64,000 nt of DNA from Haliclona indistincta (lineage: Eukaryota; Porifera; Demospongiae; Haplosclerida; Chalinidae), in assembly GCA_964017065.1 (NCBI GenBank), contig OZ024792.1, positions 2,847,754 to 2,911,753 on the forward strand. Direction: 5' to 3'. The translations under genes were made by a program, and so were the position numbers. Each line of letters opens with the position of its first letter. The stretch's first letter is position 1. Shown here piece after piece: positions 53,707-64,000 of the stretch. A model generated the notes under the pieces. It was not told the DNA's origin, ran no database searches, and saw nothing but the letters and a program-made list of their open reading frames with translations.

Positions 53707-54310
53707 CTCATTTTCTTCCCTAACTGACGTACAACATTGGATCGTGGGCCCGGGCTTAGATGGTGAGCTCAGACCATGTACTGTAGAGTCTTGTGAGCTC
53801 TCCTCTCCCTCCCTCCCTCCTCTCCCTCTAGGTAACTTCCTGTTTTCTGCAGAAGATAAAGAGATGTAAAGTTAATGTAGTTCTGGGTCTAGCTCGATAG
53901 ACTAAGTTTGTTGTTAACAACAATGCCTTTTTCTATTTTCCATGCTATACAGAGAATGCTCATAATTATTTTTAGTACCATTGTGATGTTAAAGTACCTG
54001 TATCACTCAGTTATAGTTAATAAGTTAATGTGACATGCAACAAATATGAAAACCTACCAATCTACTAAACTTGTAATGATCTAGAGTGCTCTGAATACAA
54101 ACCAGTTGACTACCTGGAAGCTGATAGGCTAGAAACTACCCTCACCCCCTTCGATCTCGCCCCTCACGTCGTCCAACTACAGGCCCCTTAGCTATAGCAT
54201 GCTTGAATTAGTAAAAAAAATAACTTACTAAAGTGTTCTATGGTCGCATGAGCCGAAATGGTGCCAAAATAAGCCGCCAAAAATAACGGGATTAGCGGCG
54301 CGCATACCAT
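53707..54310 (-). CDS. Signal-peptide gene of unknown function, first two exons, copy I
   Basis: Exon 1 (54310-54229) encodes MVCAPLIPLFLAAYFGTISA, a good signal peptide, then HATIEHF. Exon 2 (53846-53707) is open in the matching phase and encodes a polar, arginine/glycine- and serine-rich stretch (RKLPRGRGGREGEE, then SSQDSTVHGLSSPSKPGP). Both exons are repeated at 61,233-60,623 with a 3-nt in-frame insertion, so the reading frame appears conserved. Downstream exons are not resolved. The product would be secreted or membrane-bound; no family recognised. Confidence 0.55.
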
Positions 54311-54724
54311 CTTAACAATAATATCCAGGAAGTACTCTGTAAAAAGAGAAACACTGTAAAAGTACAGTCATCAATCATAGATAATAATTTATTGTGCGAG
54401 TCGTTTCGCACGCACACTCGGGGGGACGGGATTGGCTTAGTTCAAACAGTTACGTCATCTCGCCCCTCAGTATAACACAGTACTGCACATATGCTGCAGC
54501 TACAGTAAGGACTAAACCCTAAACCTTAAAAACTTCTCCTAACGGTGCTTTACTATCACCAAATGTTGAGAAGGCCTGGTACAAAAGCTCTCATGTACAA
54601 ATAAATTACATACATTGCTTGAAGCTCAAGTGTAACTCTTCATTATCTGTATTGACTGCTTGTAGAGGTGTCTGTAGTCACTGGACTGGACCATGATATA
54701 GTAAACTGACAATCTGACCCTATC

Positions 54725-55227
54725 CTAACAATTTCTTGTACAAAATGGACACTTGTCTTGTCTAGAACAAGCAGAATCTTGACCTTTATGAAACAATTGT
54801 AGAATTGGTATAACATTTAATCCAAATATCTTCATCAGTTTTATCAGGAGCCCATCGAGACGACCAGCTTGATATCCACAGAATTCGATGAGTGAGCGAA
54901 GTTCTGCGACATAGGTAGAGACAGACTCGTTCGGTTGGTGCATTCTGGTGTTGAACTTGAAGCGTTGAACTGTTTCTGAAGGAGCCGGACACTGGTGTTT
55001 CTTCATTAAGTCCACGAGCTCTTTGTAGGTCTTGTCGTCTGGTTTTCAGGAGCGACCAGGTTCCTTATTAAACGATAGGTGTTTGCTCCTACGACTGAGA
55101 GTAAGATTGCTCGTCTCTTCGTGGCATCTTCGATACCATTAGCTACAAAGTAGTAGTCCAGTCTTTCTATGTACTGCGTCCAGTCGTCCCCATTGTCGAA
55201 CGTAGACACTTGTCCATACAGAGCCAT
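54725..55227 (-). pseudogene. Ty3/Gypsy-type gag fragment, copy B
   Basis: It starts MALYGQVSTFDNGDDWTQYI and continues with FKFNTRMHQPNESVSTYVAE, the organisation of Ty3/Gypsy gag capsid regions. A 1-nt loss in a T/C run near 55,043 shifts the frame. Upstream on the minus strand lies an aatttggcgacgagg leader of the kind found just after the left LTR in many such elements. No LTR pair or pol is attached. Confidence 0.75.
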
Positions 55228-56150
55228 TCCTCACGGCAGTTCTGTACCTCGTCGCCAAATTGTCGTATGATAAATTGCCGATGGATCCTTCCTGCAAAGG
55301 CAGCAAAAGACAACAATGAATTCTGAGCCAGGAGGGTGCAACGACTGTTACCGCCCCCTACTTTGATTACTTTGATCCAACGTTTTGCACCTTTTGTCGC
55401 AAGCGGCTACCCACCCTGGTGGACATTAGAGCCGCTTGTGATTTGACCCAATTGATCCGTTCCAAAAAAATGCCTTCTGCTAACTTTGTGGACAATGATC
55501 TCATAATTATTATGTACTATTGTCCAACCCTGGGTGACAATAGGCCTTGCCCATTCTCGATAGATTACTGCTCAATTAGCGAAAAACCATAATATTATCA
55601 GGCTCTATGGTTCCCCCACTCCGGAGAGCGGTGGGGACAGTTCTCCCGCTGCCAGTTGCAGCACCGGCACTTTTGTTGCCTATGTACAGGCTAACAATTA
55701 CCTACCGACTTCCACGCATTCCATGCAGTTCCCTTGACGAATGTTGGGACGATTTGCCTGCTGCCAGTCGCAGCCCCGTATTACTATCCTGGCAGCCCGG
55801 TTGCCTCACAATACGGGCTATTGAGTACATGAGGGTGTGTGGATGTGTGTGTTTTGTGCGTGCACGTGTGTGATGTCTTACCCGAGTGCGGTGAGTTCGA
55901 GGGATTAGTCTTCAGGGGGTTGTTTGATTGAAGTTTCTTTGACACTAGCTCAGCAATAGCCTCCAGCGTGGCCGGCGACAGGTCGAGCCCTGGCTGCTTC
56001 GTGGCATCAAGCTCATCGTAAAAAGGAGTAGACTTTCACCCCTACACTAATACTGTTATTATCCTTTGCCTACAATTTATGTAGTTATTGATGGACCAAA
56101 TATTTATCTACAACAACTACATACCTTTTTGCATACTTTAACAAGGTTCT

Positions 56151-56345
56151 TTACTTTAGTACGACATTGTTCCCACGTGTGATTGAATCCTTTACGTTGA
56201 GCTTCTTGGCAATCGTGAGGTAGATTGTTTTGTTCCTTACCATCCCGTCCAGCTGACTCTGTACACTAGAATCTCCCCATAAGCCTAGTAGCGCCTTCGT
56301 AGCTTCACTGTTCCAGCCACCAGTCATCTCGTTCACGCTATGCAC
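56151..56345 (-). pseudogene. Myb/SANT-like domain gene, copy B
   Basis: It starts MHSVNEMTGGWNSEATKALL and runs through RNKTIYLTIAKKLNVK, then loses frame (KDSITRGNN) through a small indel near 56,190. The N-terminal region damaged in copy A is intact here. Downstream exons continue in broken form to about 55,900. Confidence 0.75.
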
Positions 56346-56513
56346 GTGTGTAAGTCACGTGAAATTGTAACCACGCCTCTCACAACCCGGGTTCGTGCGC
56401 CAGTGCGGACATGCCTTAAAGGACACAATTCTTTGAAGAGGCGTCAATGTTGTTTATAATATCAGTGTATCACAGAGTGTGCTAATGTTGGAACTGTAAG
56501 TGATAAATTCTTC

Positions 56514-56574
56514 TCATTTTAAGTGCATCAGGTAACATCCTAAGCTGAAGAAAAGACGAGATAGGTCACAGTCA
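56514..56574 (-). pseudogene. Kinase terminal exon remnant, copy B
   Basis: 61 bp identical in sense to the end of the Crinkler-like ORF (51,208-51,268), but preceded by a tattccag acceptor and unrelated sequence. Copy C is at 63,838-63,898. Confidence 0.6.
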
Positions 56575-56579
56575 CTGGA

Positions 56580-57160
56580 ATACATGTCTAGTTTCTCAGA
56601 ATTTCTAATTCACCATTAGCAATACTGTTTCTAAGCATGTTGCATTTGCCATGCAATGGAGTGTCAATCTTGGGATATTATTACTCTTCTGCTGCTCTAC
56701 GAATTGACATCCCTTTTGAGACAGCTACTTGATGGTGTTTGTTGAAATCGATGTTTGTTCTCTCATAAACTAAGTCTAAAGTTTCAAAATACTGCTGCCA
56801 AAAGTATGATTGTGTACTGTCATACTTGTGTTAGGATCACCATCCTTGGTCTTCTACGATATTGTGGGAAAGTAGGCTCTGATGTTAACTCTTTTTCTCT
56901 AAATTAGGAATCCTTTATCACGGCCATCGTGATTGATTTTCCCCAACACTTCACTAAGAAGTGCGTTATTTTAAAAAGCATATTGTAAAGTAGCTGTACA
57001 CACAGTCCATCTTGTAGGACATAAACTCAGAGAAACCTGATATTATATGTTTAAAATGCATCGATTCCTCGGTAATTGTTAGATGCTCTGCTGTTCGGAT
57101 ACATGAAGTAGATGAATTTTTAAGGCTGCTTAAAACAAACTATCGTTTGGGTGAAAATCT
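56580..57160. other. Copy B-specific sequence, no gene seen
   Basis: About 0.6 kb without recognised exons. Its first 60 bp recurs at the right edge of the window (63,900-64,000), so it belongs to the repeat unit. Confidence 0.35.
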
Positions 57161-57833
57161 ATTTAGCTTGCTCAATTCCATTAAGAATGGATCTCGTACA
57201 CAAGCTGTACTCTTCTCCACTATTTGCAGTGCCAGATTACTGCTGTGAGTGCACATAAATTGTTCTTCATTCTGCAGCTATACCACGAATATGACCTGAC
57301 ATTATTATTGGAGGCACTATCGTATGCTTTGCCTGAAATAAGTAGAATCAATCAAATAAAGTAATCTTTGATTTGGTCAGTAACTAATAAGTGTAGCAGC
57401 ATTTGTCTTGGGCTCATGGATTAAGGGAGCTTCTTAAATATGGAAACTTGTGTCATTCCCATTTGATATTAGTACAGAGTTCTTCTGTTAAGGTTATGTT
57501 CGTCACTTCATCCACAAGTAAGGCCTCTTTAATTTCACAAAGAATACAGTATTTCCCATCGAACCATTAACTATCTCATTTGAGAAATTCGCTTCCATAT
57601 ATTTCTTGAAATCGATGCAATAAGCACGAGTAGTTGCTTAAAGCACGAGTACTTTCTTGTTCTGTATGGCCTCTGATATAACATCCTCTCACTGCGCTTG
57701 TGGACAGATGCAGTCAGTCTTATGTTGGGATCTGATCGGAGGGGGTATCCCTCCTCCATTCATGACCTTAGCTGATGGAGACTCATAGTCCCCTGAGCTT
57801 TCTACTGAGTTAGATGCCGGTTCCAACTCTGTG

Positions 57834-58019
57834 TCAGTCATCTTTGTTTCGATCAACACTGTCAGCATGGTAGATAGTGACAGGGAACGGCGTAATCAAT
57901 GACAGGACATAGTTGACTAGTAGACAACAAACCCGTCCATTGCCGTCATAAGAAGGATGGAGTGACACAACTTCGTACAGTAGCCAGAAGTACTTTTGAA
58001 TTATAGACAGTTTTATCAC
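57834..58019 (-). pseudogene. Fic-domain fragment, copy B
   Basis: Second copy of the Fic active-site loop: WLLYEVVSLHPSYDGNGRVC, then NYVLSLITPFPVTIYHADSV. Here the arginine after DGNG is kept. It ends at the same TGA as copy A. The upstream part differs by a short deletion relative to copy A. Confidence 0.75.
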
Positions 58020-58112
58020 GATGCTTGTGTGTAAGACGATCAGGACATAAAGTATTTTGTATGCACTGCGCCATATATAGCCATGTCATCTGCAGACCTA
58101 CAATCTCCATAC

Positions 58113-58252
58113 TGAGAAATAGGAATCTAATGTGAAGAGAATTAGGCAATAGGAATCTAATGTGAAGAGAATTAGGCTAGAATTAGCCTATTTCTCTTCA
58201 CATTAATCTAATGTGAAGAGAAATAGGAATCTAATGTGAAGAGAATTAGGCA
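58113..58252. repeat. AATCTAATGTGAAGAGAATTAGG tandem and inverted cluster
   Basis: Three direct copies and one inverted copy of a unit of about 27 bp (gaatctaatgtgaagagaat). Copy A has none, so the expansion is specific to this segment. Confidence 0.9.
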
Positions 58253-58261
58253 GTACACAAC

Positions 58262-58762
58262 ACAAGGGAGGAGATTCGCTCAAATCTCAGGCAATATTAA
58301 CTGTCTTTCATAGCTCTTGGCCCGATCGCCTACACAATACTGAGATGCTACATGACCACGTGTAAAAATATTGGTTGACACAACAAACCCAACTTTAAAG
58401 TATTCTGCAATCATGACATCAAAGCACTTAGGAAGAATGCGGTACCATAGACACTGGAGCACTTTCACTGAGCTGCTTGAGCACTGCTTGATGCTGCACT
58501 GGCAGCAGCATCATTCCTGCCAATACAATCTACACATACACTTCAGCTGAAAGCAAGTGCGGGTGAATGTGTTATAAGCCATTGTTGGAGTGATAAAATA
58601 AACTTTTGATAAACAAAGCAAGGTTATAGGTGCAGGTTAGTGGTTAAGAGTTAGGGTTAAGGTTAGTCATGCAATCCAGTTGTTATTCCAGTTGTCATGC
58701 AATCCAGTTGGAGATTATGCAGATTCTGAAGTTGGCCTGTAAATTTAAATTGTAGAAATATT
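58262..58762. repeat. 0.5-kb direct repeat, first copy
   Basis: acaagggaggagattcgctc through ggcctgtaaatttaaattg recurs at 59,908-60,373 with small indels. No gene is seen. Confidence 0.85.
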
Positions 58763-58979
58763 AAACAATAATGAAGATATTTGATTGACTGCGATCCAAG
58801 ATGATTCAAGATTAAGATGCAATTGGCTGAAAACAAAATATCGCCTGTATCTGCTCTATTTTAACTGGTTTTAACCATTCTAGCTTGTTTCACGCTTGCA
58901 AGCAGTCCATTTAAATCACTGGTCAACGTCGCAAATCAAAGATGGCAACTCTCAGAGAGGTCAGGCATTCCTATTTTGA

Positions 58980-59310
58980 TGTTTTCTTGAACATCAGCCA
59001 TTACAGCCCCTTAGCATGCTTGAATTAGTAAAAAAAAATAACTTGCTCATCTTTTCCAGTCCTCTTTTAGTCAAATAAGTGAGCATTATTGACACAAATA
59101 ACGCGGAAACAGCGATAATAAATCCGCAAAACAAATCCAGGTGATGATGTTCTGTATAAACTGTGAAAGTACAGTATAATACTAATTACCCATACGCAGT
59201 ATGCGCAAGGGTATTTATCAGGAATAAATAGATAAAATGAACATGTTAAATAATGCCATCCACTCTGGGAGAGACGGTGGAGCCCTACTAGTACCCTCAC
59301 CCACTTTGAC
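58980..59310 (-). other. Possible membrane-segment exon
   Basis: In one minus-strand frame 59,045-59,142 encodes FCGFIIAVSALFVSIMLTYL followed by TKRGLEKMSK, a single hydrophobic helix with a basic flank. A partial relative at 59,380-59,425 has a good gtaagt donor and the same phase as the signal-peptide exon nearby, while this one has a mutated donor. It is probably a decayed alternative first exon. Confidence 0.35.
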
Positions 59311-59907
59311 CTCGCCCCTCACGTCACCCAATTACAGCCCCTTAGCATGTTTAAATTAGTAAAAAATAACTTACTCATCTGTTCGAGTCCCCGTTTGGTC
59401 AAATATGCGAGCATTGTTGACACAAATCAATGCATTTGTGGACTGCGGCTGCGGATGTTATGTTGTTGCCATAGGGATCTGATCAGACAGCGGTGGAGCT
59501 GTGTGCACAATAAAAACCCTCCAATTGTAATCTAAAGATCTACTATAAAATCAGTTTTACTCTTCTCAAATGTTTGACTGATAGACGAAGTTTACTGCCA
59601 TGACCTCACCACAAGTCTAGCATGTCAACGGCTGTGATAGTGAAGTTTTGTCTGCTGTAACACCTTGTGGAGTTGAATTATTTTAAGTCAGTGGTACTAG
59701 AGCAATACTGAGTGAAGAGGAGCCACTATCCTGTGGTACCATTGCATTCCTTAACTTTGAAGTTCCAACTGAGGTTTTGTAAGAGGTAGCTTTCCATCGA
59801 CATTGCTGACAACACAATCAAAGTGAACACCGAGCCTGTGATGAAATTCCATATGATTTATTGTATCCATCCAAATCACTGGGACGTTCATTAGCTGGAG
59901 GGAAAGG

Positions 59908-60373
59908 GACAAGGGAGGAGATTCGCTCAAATCTCAGGCAATAGTAACTGTCTTTTCATAGTTCTTGGCCCGATCACCTACACAATACTGAGATGCTACA
60001 TGACCACGTGTAAAAATTATTGGTTGACACAACAAACCCAACTTTCAAGTATTCTGCAATCATGACATCAAAGCACTTGGGAAGAATGCGGTACCATAGA
60101 CACTGGAGCACTTTGAGCACTTTCACTGAGCTGCTTGAGCACTGCTTGATGCTGCACTGGCAGCAGCATCATTCCTGCCAATACAATCTACACATACACT
60201 TCAGCTGAAAGCAAGTGCGGGTGAATGTGTTATAAGCCATTGTTGGAGTGACAAAATAAACTTTTGATAAACAAAGCAAGGTTATAGGTGCAGGTTAGTG
60301 GTTAAGAGTTAGGGTTTAAGTTCAATCCAGATTATGCAGATTCTGAAATTGGCCTGTAAATTTAAATTGTAGA
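59908..60373. repeat. 0.5-kb direct repeat, second copy
   Basis: Counterpart of 58,262-58,762. The interval between the two copies contains no recognised gene. Confidence 0.85.
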
Positions 60374-60622
60374 AAGAATAAACAAGAAAACAGTGCAATA
60401 CTATAGCCAGTGAAGGCTGCTAGTGTTGCTATACCAGGTTAAAATCAAAGCACATTTAATGGTAATGAATGCAACTTATTTTTGACCAAGCCTAAAGGTA
60501 TGTTATAAATCAAGTCTGGTGTATTGTATCAAAGATAAAGTACTTCAACTGTGCTTTAAAATAGTTATGAAACAATTGATACACATGTAATTAACTAGTA
60601 AAGCATATGCATCAAAGTCTAC

Positions 60623-61233
60623 CTCATTTTCTTCCCTTACTGACGCACAGCATTGGATCATGGCGGGCCCGGGCTTAGATGGTGAGCTCAGACCATGTAC
60701 TGTAGAGTCTTGTGAGCTCTTCTCTCCCTCCCTCCCTCCTCTCCCTCTAGGTAACTTCCTGTTTTCTGCAGAAGATAAAGAGATGTAAAGTTAATGTAGT
60801 TCTGGGTCTAGCTCGATAGACTAAGTCTGTTGTTAACAACAATGCCTTTTCTATTTTCCATGCTATACAGAGAATGCTCATAATTATTTTTAGTACCATT
60901 GTAGTGTTAAAGTGCCTGTATCACTCAGTTATAGTTAATAAGTTAATGTGACATGCAACAAAATAATATGAAAACCTACCAATCTACTAAACTTGCAATG
61001 ATCTAGAGTGCTCTAAATACAAACCAGTTGACTACCTGGAAGCTGATAGGCTAGAAACTACCCTCACCCCCTTCGATCTCGCCCCTCACGTCGTCCAACT
61101 ACAGGCCCCTTAGCTATAGCTTGCTTGAATTAGTAAAAAAAAATAACTTACTAAAGTGTTCTATGGTCGCATGAGCCGAAATGGTGCCAAAGTAAGCCGC
61201 CAAAAATAACGGGATGAGCGGCGCGCATACCAT
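60623..61233 (-). CDS. Signal-peptide gene of unknown function, first two exons, copy II
   Basis: Exon 1 61233-61152 and exon 2 60765-60623 match copy I in frame, splice sites and signal peptide (MVCAPLIPLF). Exon 2 is 3 nt longer, preserving frame. It is embedded in a longer direct repeat (53,470-54,545 against 60,385-61,465). Conservation of frame in both copies is mild evidence for a real gene. Confidence 0.5.
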
Positions 61234-61465
61234 CTTTATAAATATATCCAGGAAGTACTCTGTAAAAAGAGAAACACTGTAAAAGTACAGTCATCAATCA
61301 TAGATAATAATTTATTGTGCGAGTCGTTTCGCACGCACACTCGGGGGGACGGGATCGGCTTAGTTCAAACAGTTACGTCATCTCGCCCCTCAGTATAACA
61401 CAGTACTGCACATATGCTGCAGCTACAGTAAGGACTAAACCCTAAACCTTAAAAACTTCTCCTAA

Positions 61466-61846
61466 CAGCGCAAAGTCGGGAGGGTCGTCCTACTATAGTG
61501 CCAACTATAGTGGCTTAATTTGCTATTTCAATACATGCTGGCTGCAGCCTGGGGTTAGCTCTGTGGAATAAATAGACATGCTTAAGTGCCCACACTACAG
61601 AGCTATATACTCACCACCCGAGAACAGCGCTGGCACAGTGGTGACATTCATTTTTTTCTATCGATAAAGTTCCTTACTCTGAAAAACTGAATTGTTCCTT
61701 ACTTCTTATATCGTGACCTTGCTACTGTCACATGATAGTAACAATAGCGCATGTATTTTTGTCTGCATGATTATGTCGGCACCAACATACTAAGCTTTGC
61801 ATTGTGTGGTTTTTATGTTCAGGTTTTCTTTGCGTCTGAGGAAGGT
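61466..61846. mobile_element. Insertion-like segment of about 380 bp, copy II only
   Basis: Copy I joins cttctcctaac directly to ggtgctttactatcac at 54,540, whereas copy II has this extra segment in between. Its ends (gcgcaaagtc and ctttgcgtc) are weakly inverted. It is probably a small transposon insertion. Confidence 0.5.
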
Positions 61847-62024
61847 GCTTTACTATCACCAAATGTTGAGAAGGCCTGGTACAAAAGCTCTCATGTACAA
61901 ATAAATTACATACATTGCTTGAAGCTCAAGTGTAACTCTTCATTATCTGTATTGACTGCTTGTAGAGGTGTGTGTAGTCACTGGACTGGACCATGATATA
62001 GTAAACTGACAATCTGACCCTATC

Positions 62025-62521
62025 CTAACAATTTCTTGTACAAAATGAACACTTGTCTTGTCTAGAACAAGCAGAATCTTGACCTTTATGAAACAATTGT
62101 AGAATTAGTATAACATTTAATCCAAATATCTTCATCAGTTTTATCAGGAGCCCATCGAGACGACCAGCTGGATATCCACAGAATTCGATGAGTGAGCGAA
62201 GGAAGTTCTGCGACATAGGTAGAGACAGACTCGTTCGGTTGGCGCATTCTGTTGTTGAACTTGAAGCGTTGAACTGTTTCTGAAGGAGCCGGACACTGGT
62301 GTTTCTTCATTAAGTCCACGAGCTCTTTGTAGGTCTTGTCGTCTGGTTTTGCAGGAGCGACCAGGTTCCTTATCAAACGATAGGTGTTTGCTCCTACGAC
62401 TGAGAGTAAGATTGCTCGTCTCTTCGATACCATTAGCTACAAAGTAGTAGTCCAGTCTTTCTATGTACTGCGTACAGTCGTCCCCATTGTCGAACGTAGA
62501 CACTTGTCCATACAGAGCCAT
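62025..62521 (-). pseudogene. Ty3/Gypsy-type gag fragment, copy C
   Basis: Same fragment as 54,725-55,227, with different lesions: a 9-nt loss near 62,425 and a 4-nt insertion near 62,202 that shifts the frame after VAELPS. The T/C run broken in copy B is intact here. Confidence 0.75.
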
Positions 62522-63424
62522 TTCTCACGGCAGTTAACGCCAAATTGTCGTATGATAAATGCCGATGGATCCTTCCTGCAAAGGCAGCAAAAGACAACAA
62601 TGAATTCTGAGCCAGGAGGGTGCAACACCGCCCCCTACTTTGATTACTTTGATCCAACGTTTCGCACCTTTTGTCACAAGCGGCTACCCACCCTGGTGGA
62701 CATTAGAGCCGCTTGTGATTTGACCCAATTGATCCGTTCCAAAAAATTCCTTCGGCTAACTTTGTGGACAATGATCTCATAATTATTATGTACTACTTTC
62801 ACCCTGGGTGACAATAGGCCTTACCCATTCTCGATAGATTACTGCTCGATTAGCGAAAAACCATAATATTATCAGGCTCTATGGTTGCCCCCACTCTGGA
62901 GAGCAGTGGGGACAGTTCTCCCGCTGCCAGTTGCAGCACCGGCACTTTTGTTGCCTATGTACAGGCTAACAATTACCTACCGACTTCCACGCATTCCATG
63001 CAGTTCCCTTGACGAATGTTGGGACGATTTGCCTGCTGCCAGTCGCAGCCCCGTATTACTATCCTGGCAGCCTGGTTGCCTCACAATACGGGCTATTGAG
63101 TACATGAGGGTGTGTGGATGTGTGTTTTGTGCGTGCACATGTGTGATGTCTTACCCGAGTGCTGTGGGTTTGTGGGATTAGTCTTCAGGGGGTTGCTTGA
63201 TTGAAGTTTCTTTGACACTAGCTCAGCAATAGCCTCCAGCGTGGCCGGCGACAGGTCGAGCCTGGCTGCTTCGTGGCATCAAGCTCATCGTAAAAAGGAG
63301 TGGACTTTCGCCTCCTACCACTAATACTGTTATTATCCTTTGCCTACAATTTATGTAGTTATTGATGCACCAAATATTTATCAACAACAACTGCATACCT
63401 TTTTGCATACTTTAACAAGGTTCT

Positions 63425-63619
63425 TTACTTTAGTACGACATTGTTCCCACGTGTGATTGAATCCTTTACGTTGAGCTTCTTGGCAATCGTGAGGTAGATT
63501 GTTTTGTTCCTTACCATCCCGTCCAGCTGACTCTGTACACTAGAATCTCCCCATAAGCCTAGTAGCGCCTTCGTAGCTCCACTGTTCCAGCCACCAGTCA
63601 TCTCGTTCACGCTATGCAC
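63425..63619 (-). pseudogene. Myb/SANT-like domain gene, copy C
   Basis: Nearly the same as copy B, including the same frame loss after KKLNVK, so B and C share a more recent ancestor than either does with copy A. Confidence 0.75.
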
Positions 63620-64000
63620 GTGTGTAAGTCACGTGAAATTGTAACCACGCCTCTCACAACCCGGGTTCAACTCACTTCAACCCACATACGTATGTGGGTT
63701 GTTTGAACCCGGGTTCATGCGCCAGTGCGGACATGCCTTAAAGGACACAATTCTTTGAAGAGGCTCTTTGCTGAGTCAATGTTGTTTATAATATCACAGA
63801 GTGTGCTAATGTTGGAACTGTAAGTGATAAATTCTTCTCATTTTAAGTGCATCAGGTAACATCCTAAGCTGAAGAAAAGATGAGATAGGTCACAGTCACT
63901 GGAATACATGTCTAGTTTCTCAGAAATGTCACTCTCTTCATCGACTAATTCACTATTAGCAGTACTGTTTCTAAGTATGTTGCATTTGCCATGCAATGGA

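Larger units (their letters stand above)
53470..55600. repeat. Segmental repeat carrying signal-peptide gene and gag
   Basis: Directly repeated at 60,385-62,880, except for the 61,466-61,846 insertion. Together with the Fic and Myb segments it forms a tandem unit of roughly 7 kb present nearly twice. Confidence 0.85.

Noticed and set aside
55330..55620. Candidate LTR next to the gag fragment
   Set aside because: A tggcgacgagg leader is present, but I found no matching second LTR or TG...CA pair. The shared sequence is explained by the segmental repeat.

Overview
The window is animal nuclear DNA from a species with compact genes: spliceosomal GT-AG introns down to about 56 bp, AT-rich intergenic sequence, and many small foldback and MITE-like repeats. 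The best-supported gene is a complete huntingtin (HTT) gene on the minus strand. It sits head to head with the start of UBA2, the SUMO-activating enzyme subunit 2. An animal HTT with no polyglutamine or polyproline tract, tiny introns, and nearby Crinkler-like kinase, Fic, TRIM/RING and Myb/SANT genes suggest an early-branching invertebrate. A sponge is my best guess, held with moderate-to-low confidence.

Layout. (1) 1-8,865: the first exon of a TRIM-type RING gene runs off the left edge. Next come a broken copy of the HTT 3' end, an orphan ADAMTS-like catalytic exon, one exon of a DQGW-type domain gene, nested inverted-repeat elements, and a second broken HTT 3' copy. (2) 8,866-23,873 and 23,874-39,718: two direct tandem copies of a 15-kb block. 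Each carries two small coiled-coil genes, A (minus) and B (plus). They diverge from each other and are paralogues, with exon pattern shared over the first four exons. Each block ends in an HTT 3' segment. The block edge lies inside HTT exon 25, so only the right-most HTT is intact and the earlier ones are pseudogene tails with frameshifts. (3) 37,318-47,415: intact HTT, which I traced as 36 exons, 7,551 nt and 2,516 codons plus stop, with reading phase consistent at every junction. (4) 47,478-47,757: the first two exons of UBA2. Its remaining exons are not in the following 16 kb. (5) 47,760-64,000: a repeat-rich accessory region. It holds Ty3/Gypsy-type gag and reverse transcriptase remnants, a Crinkler-like nuclease-kinase ORF, three decayed Myb/SANT-like gene copies, two Fic-domain fragments, a duplicated gene with a signal peptide, and several direct segmental repeats.

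The main biology is a young tandem segmental duplication that seeded copies of the huntingtin C-terminal (C-HEAT) region beside the parent gene and doubled an uncharacterised coiled-coil gene pair. Block-specific transposon insertions then followed. All coordinates, splice sites and translations were read by eye from the sequence. No database search was run, and homology statements rest on recognised family motifs.
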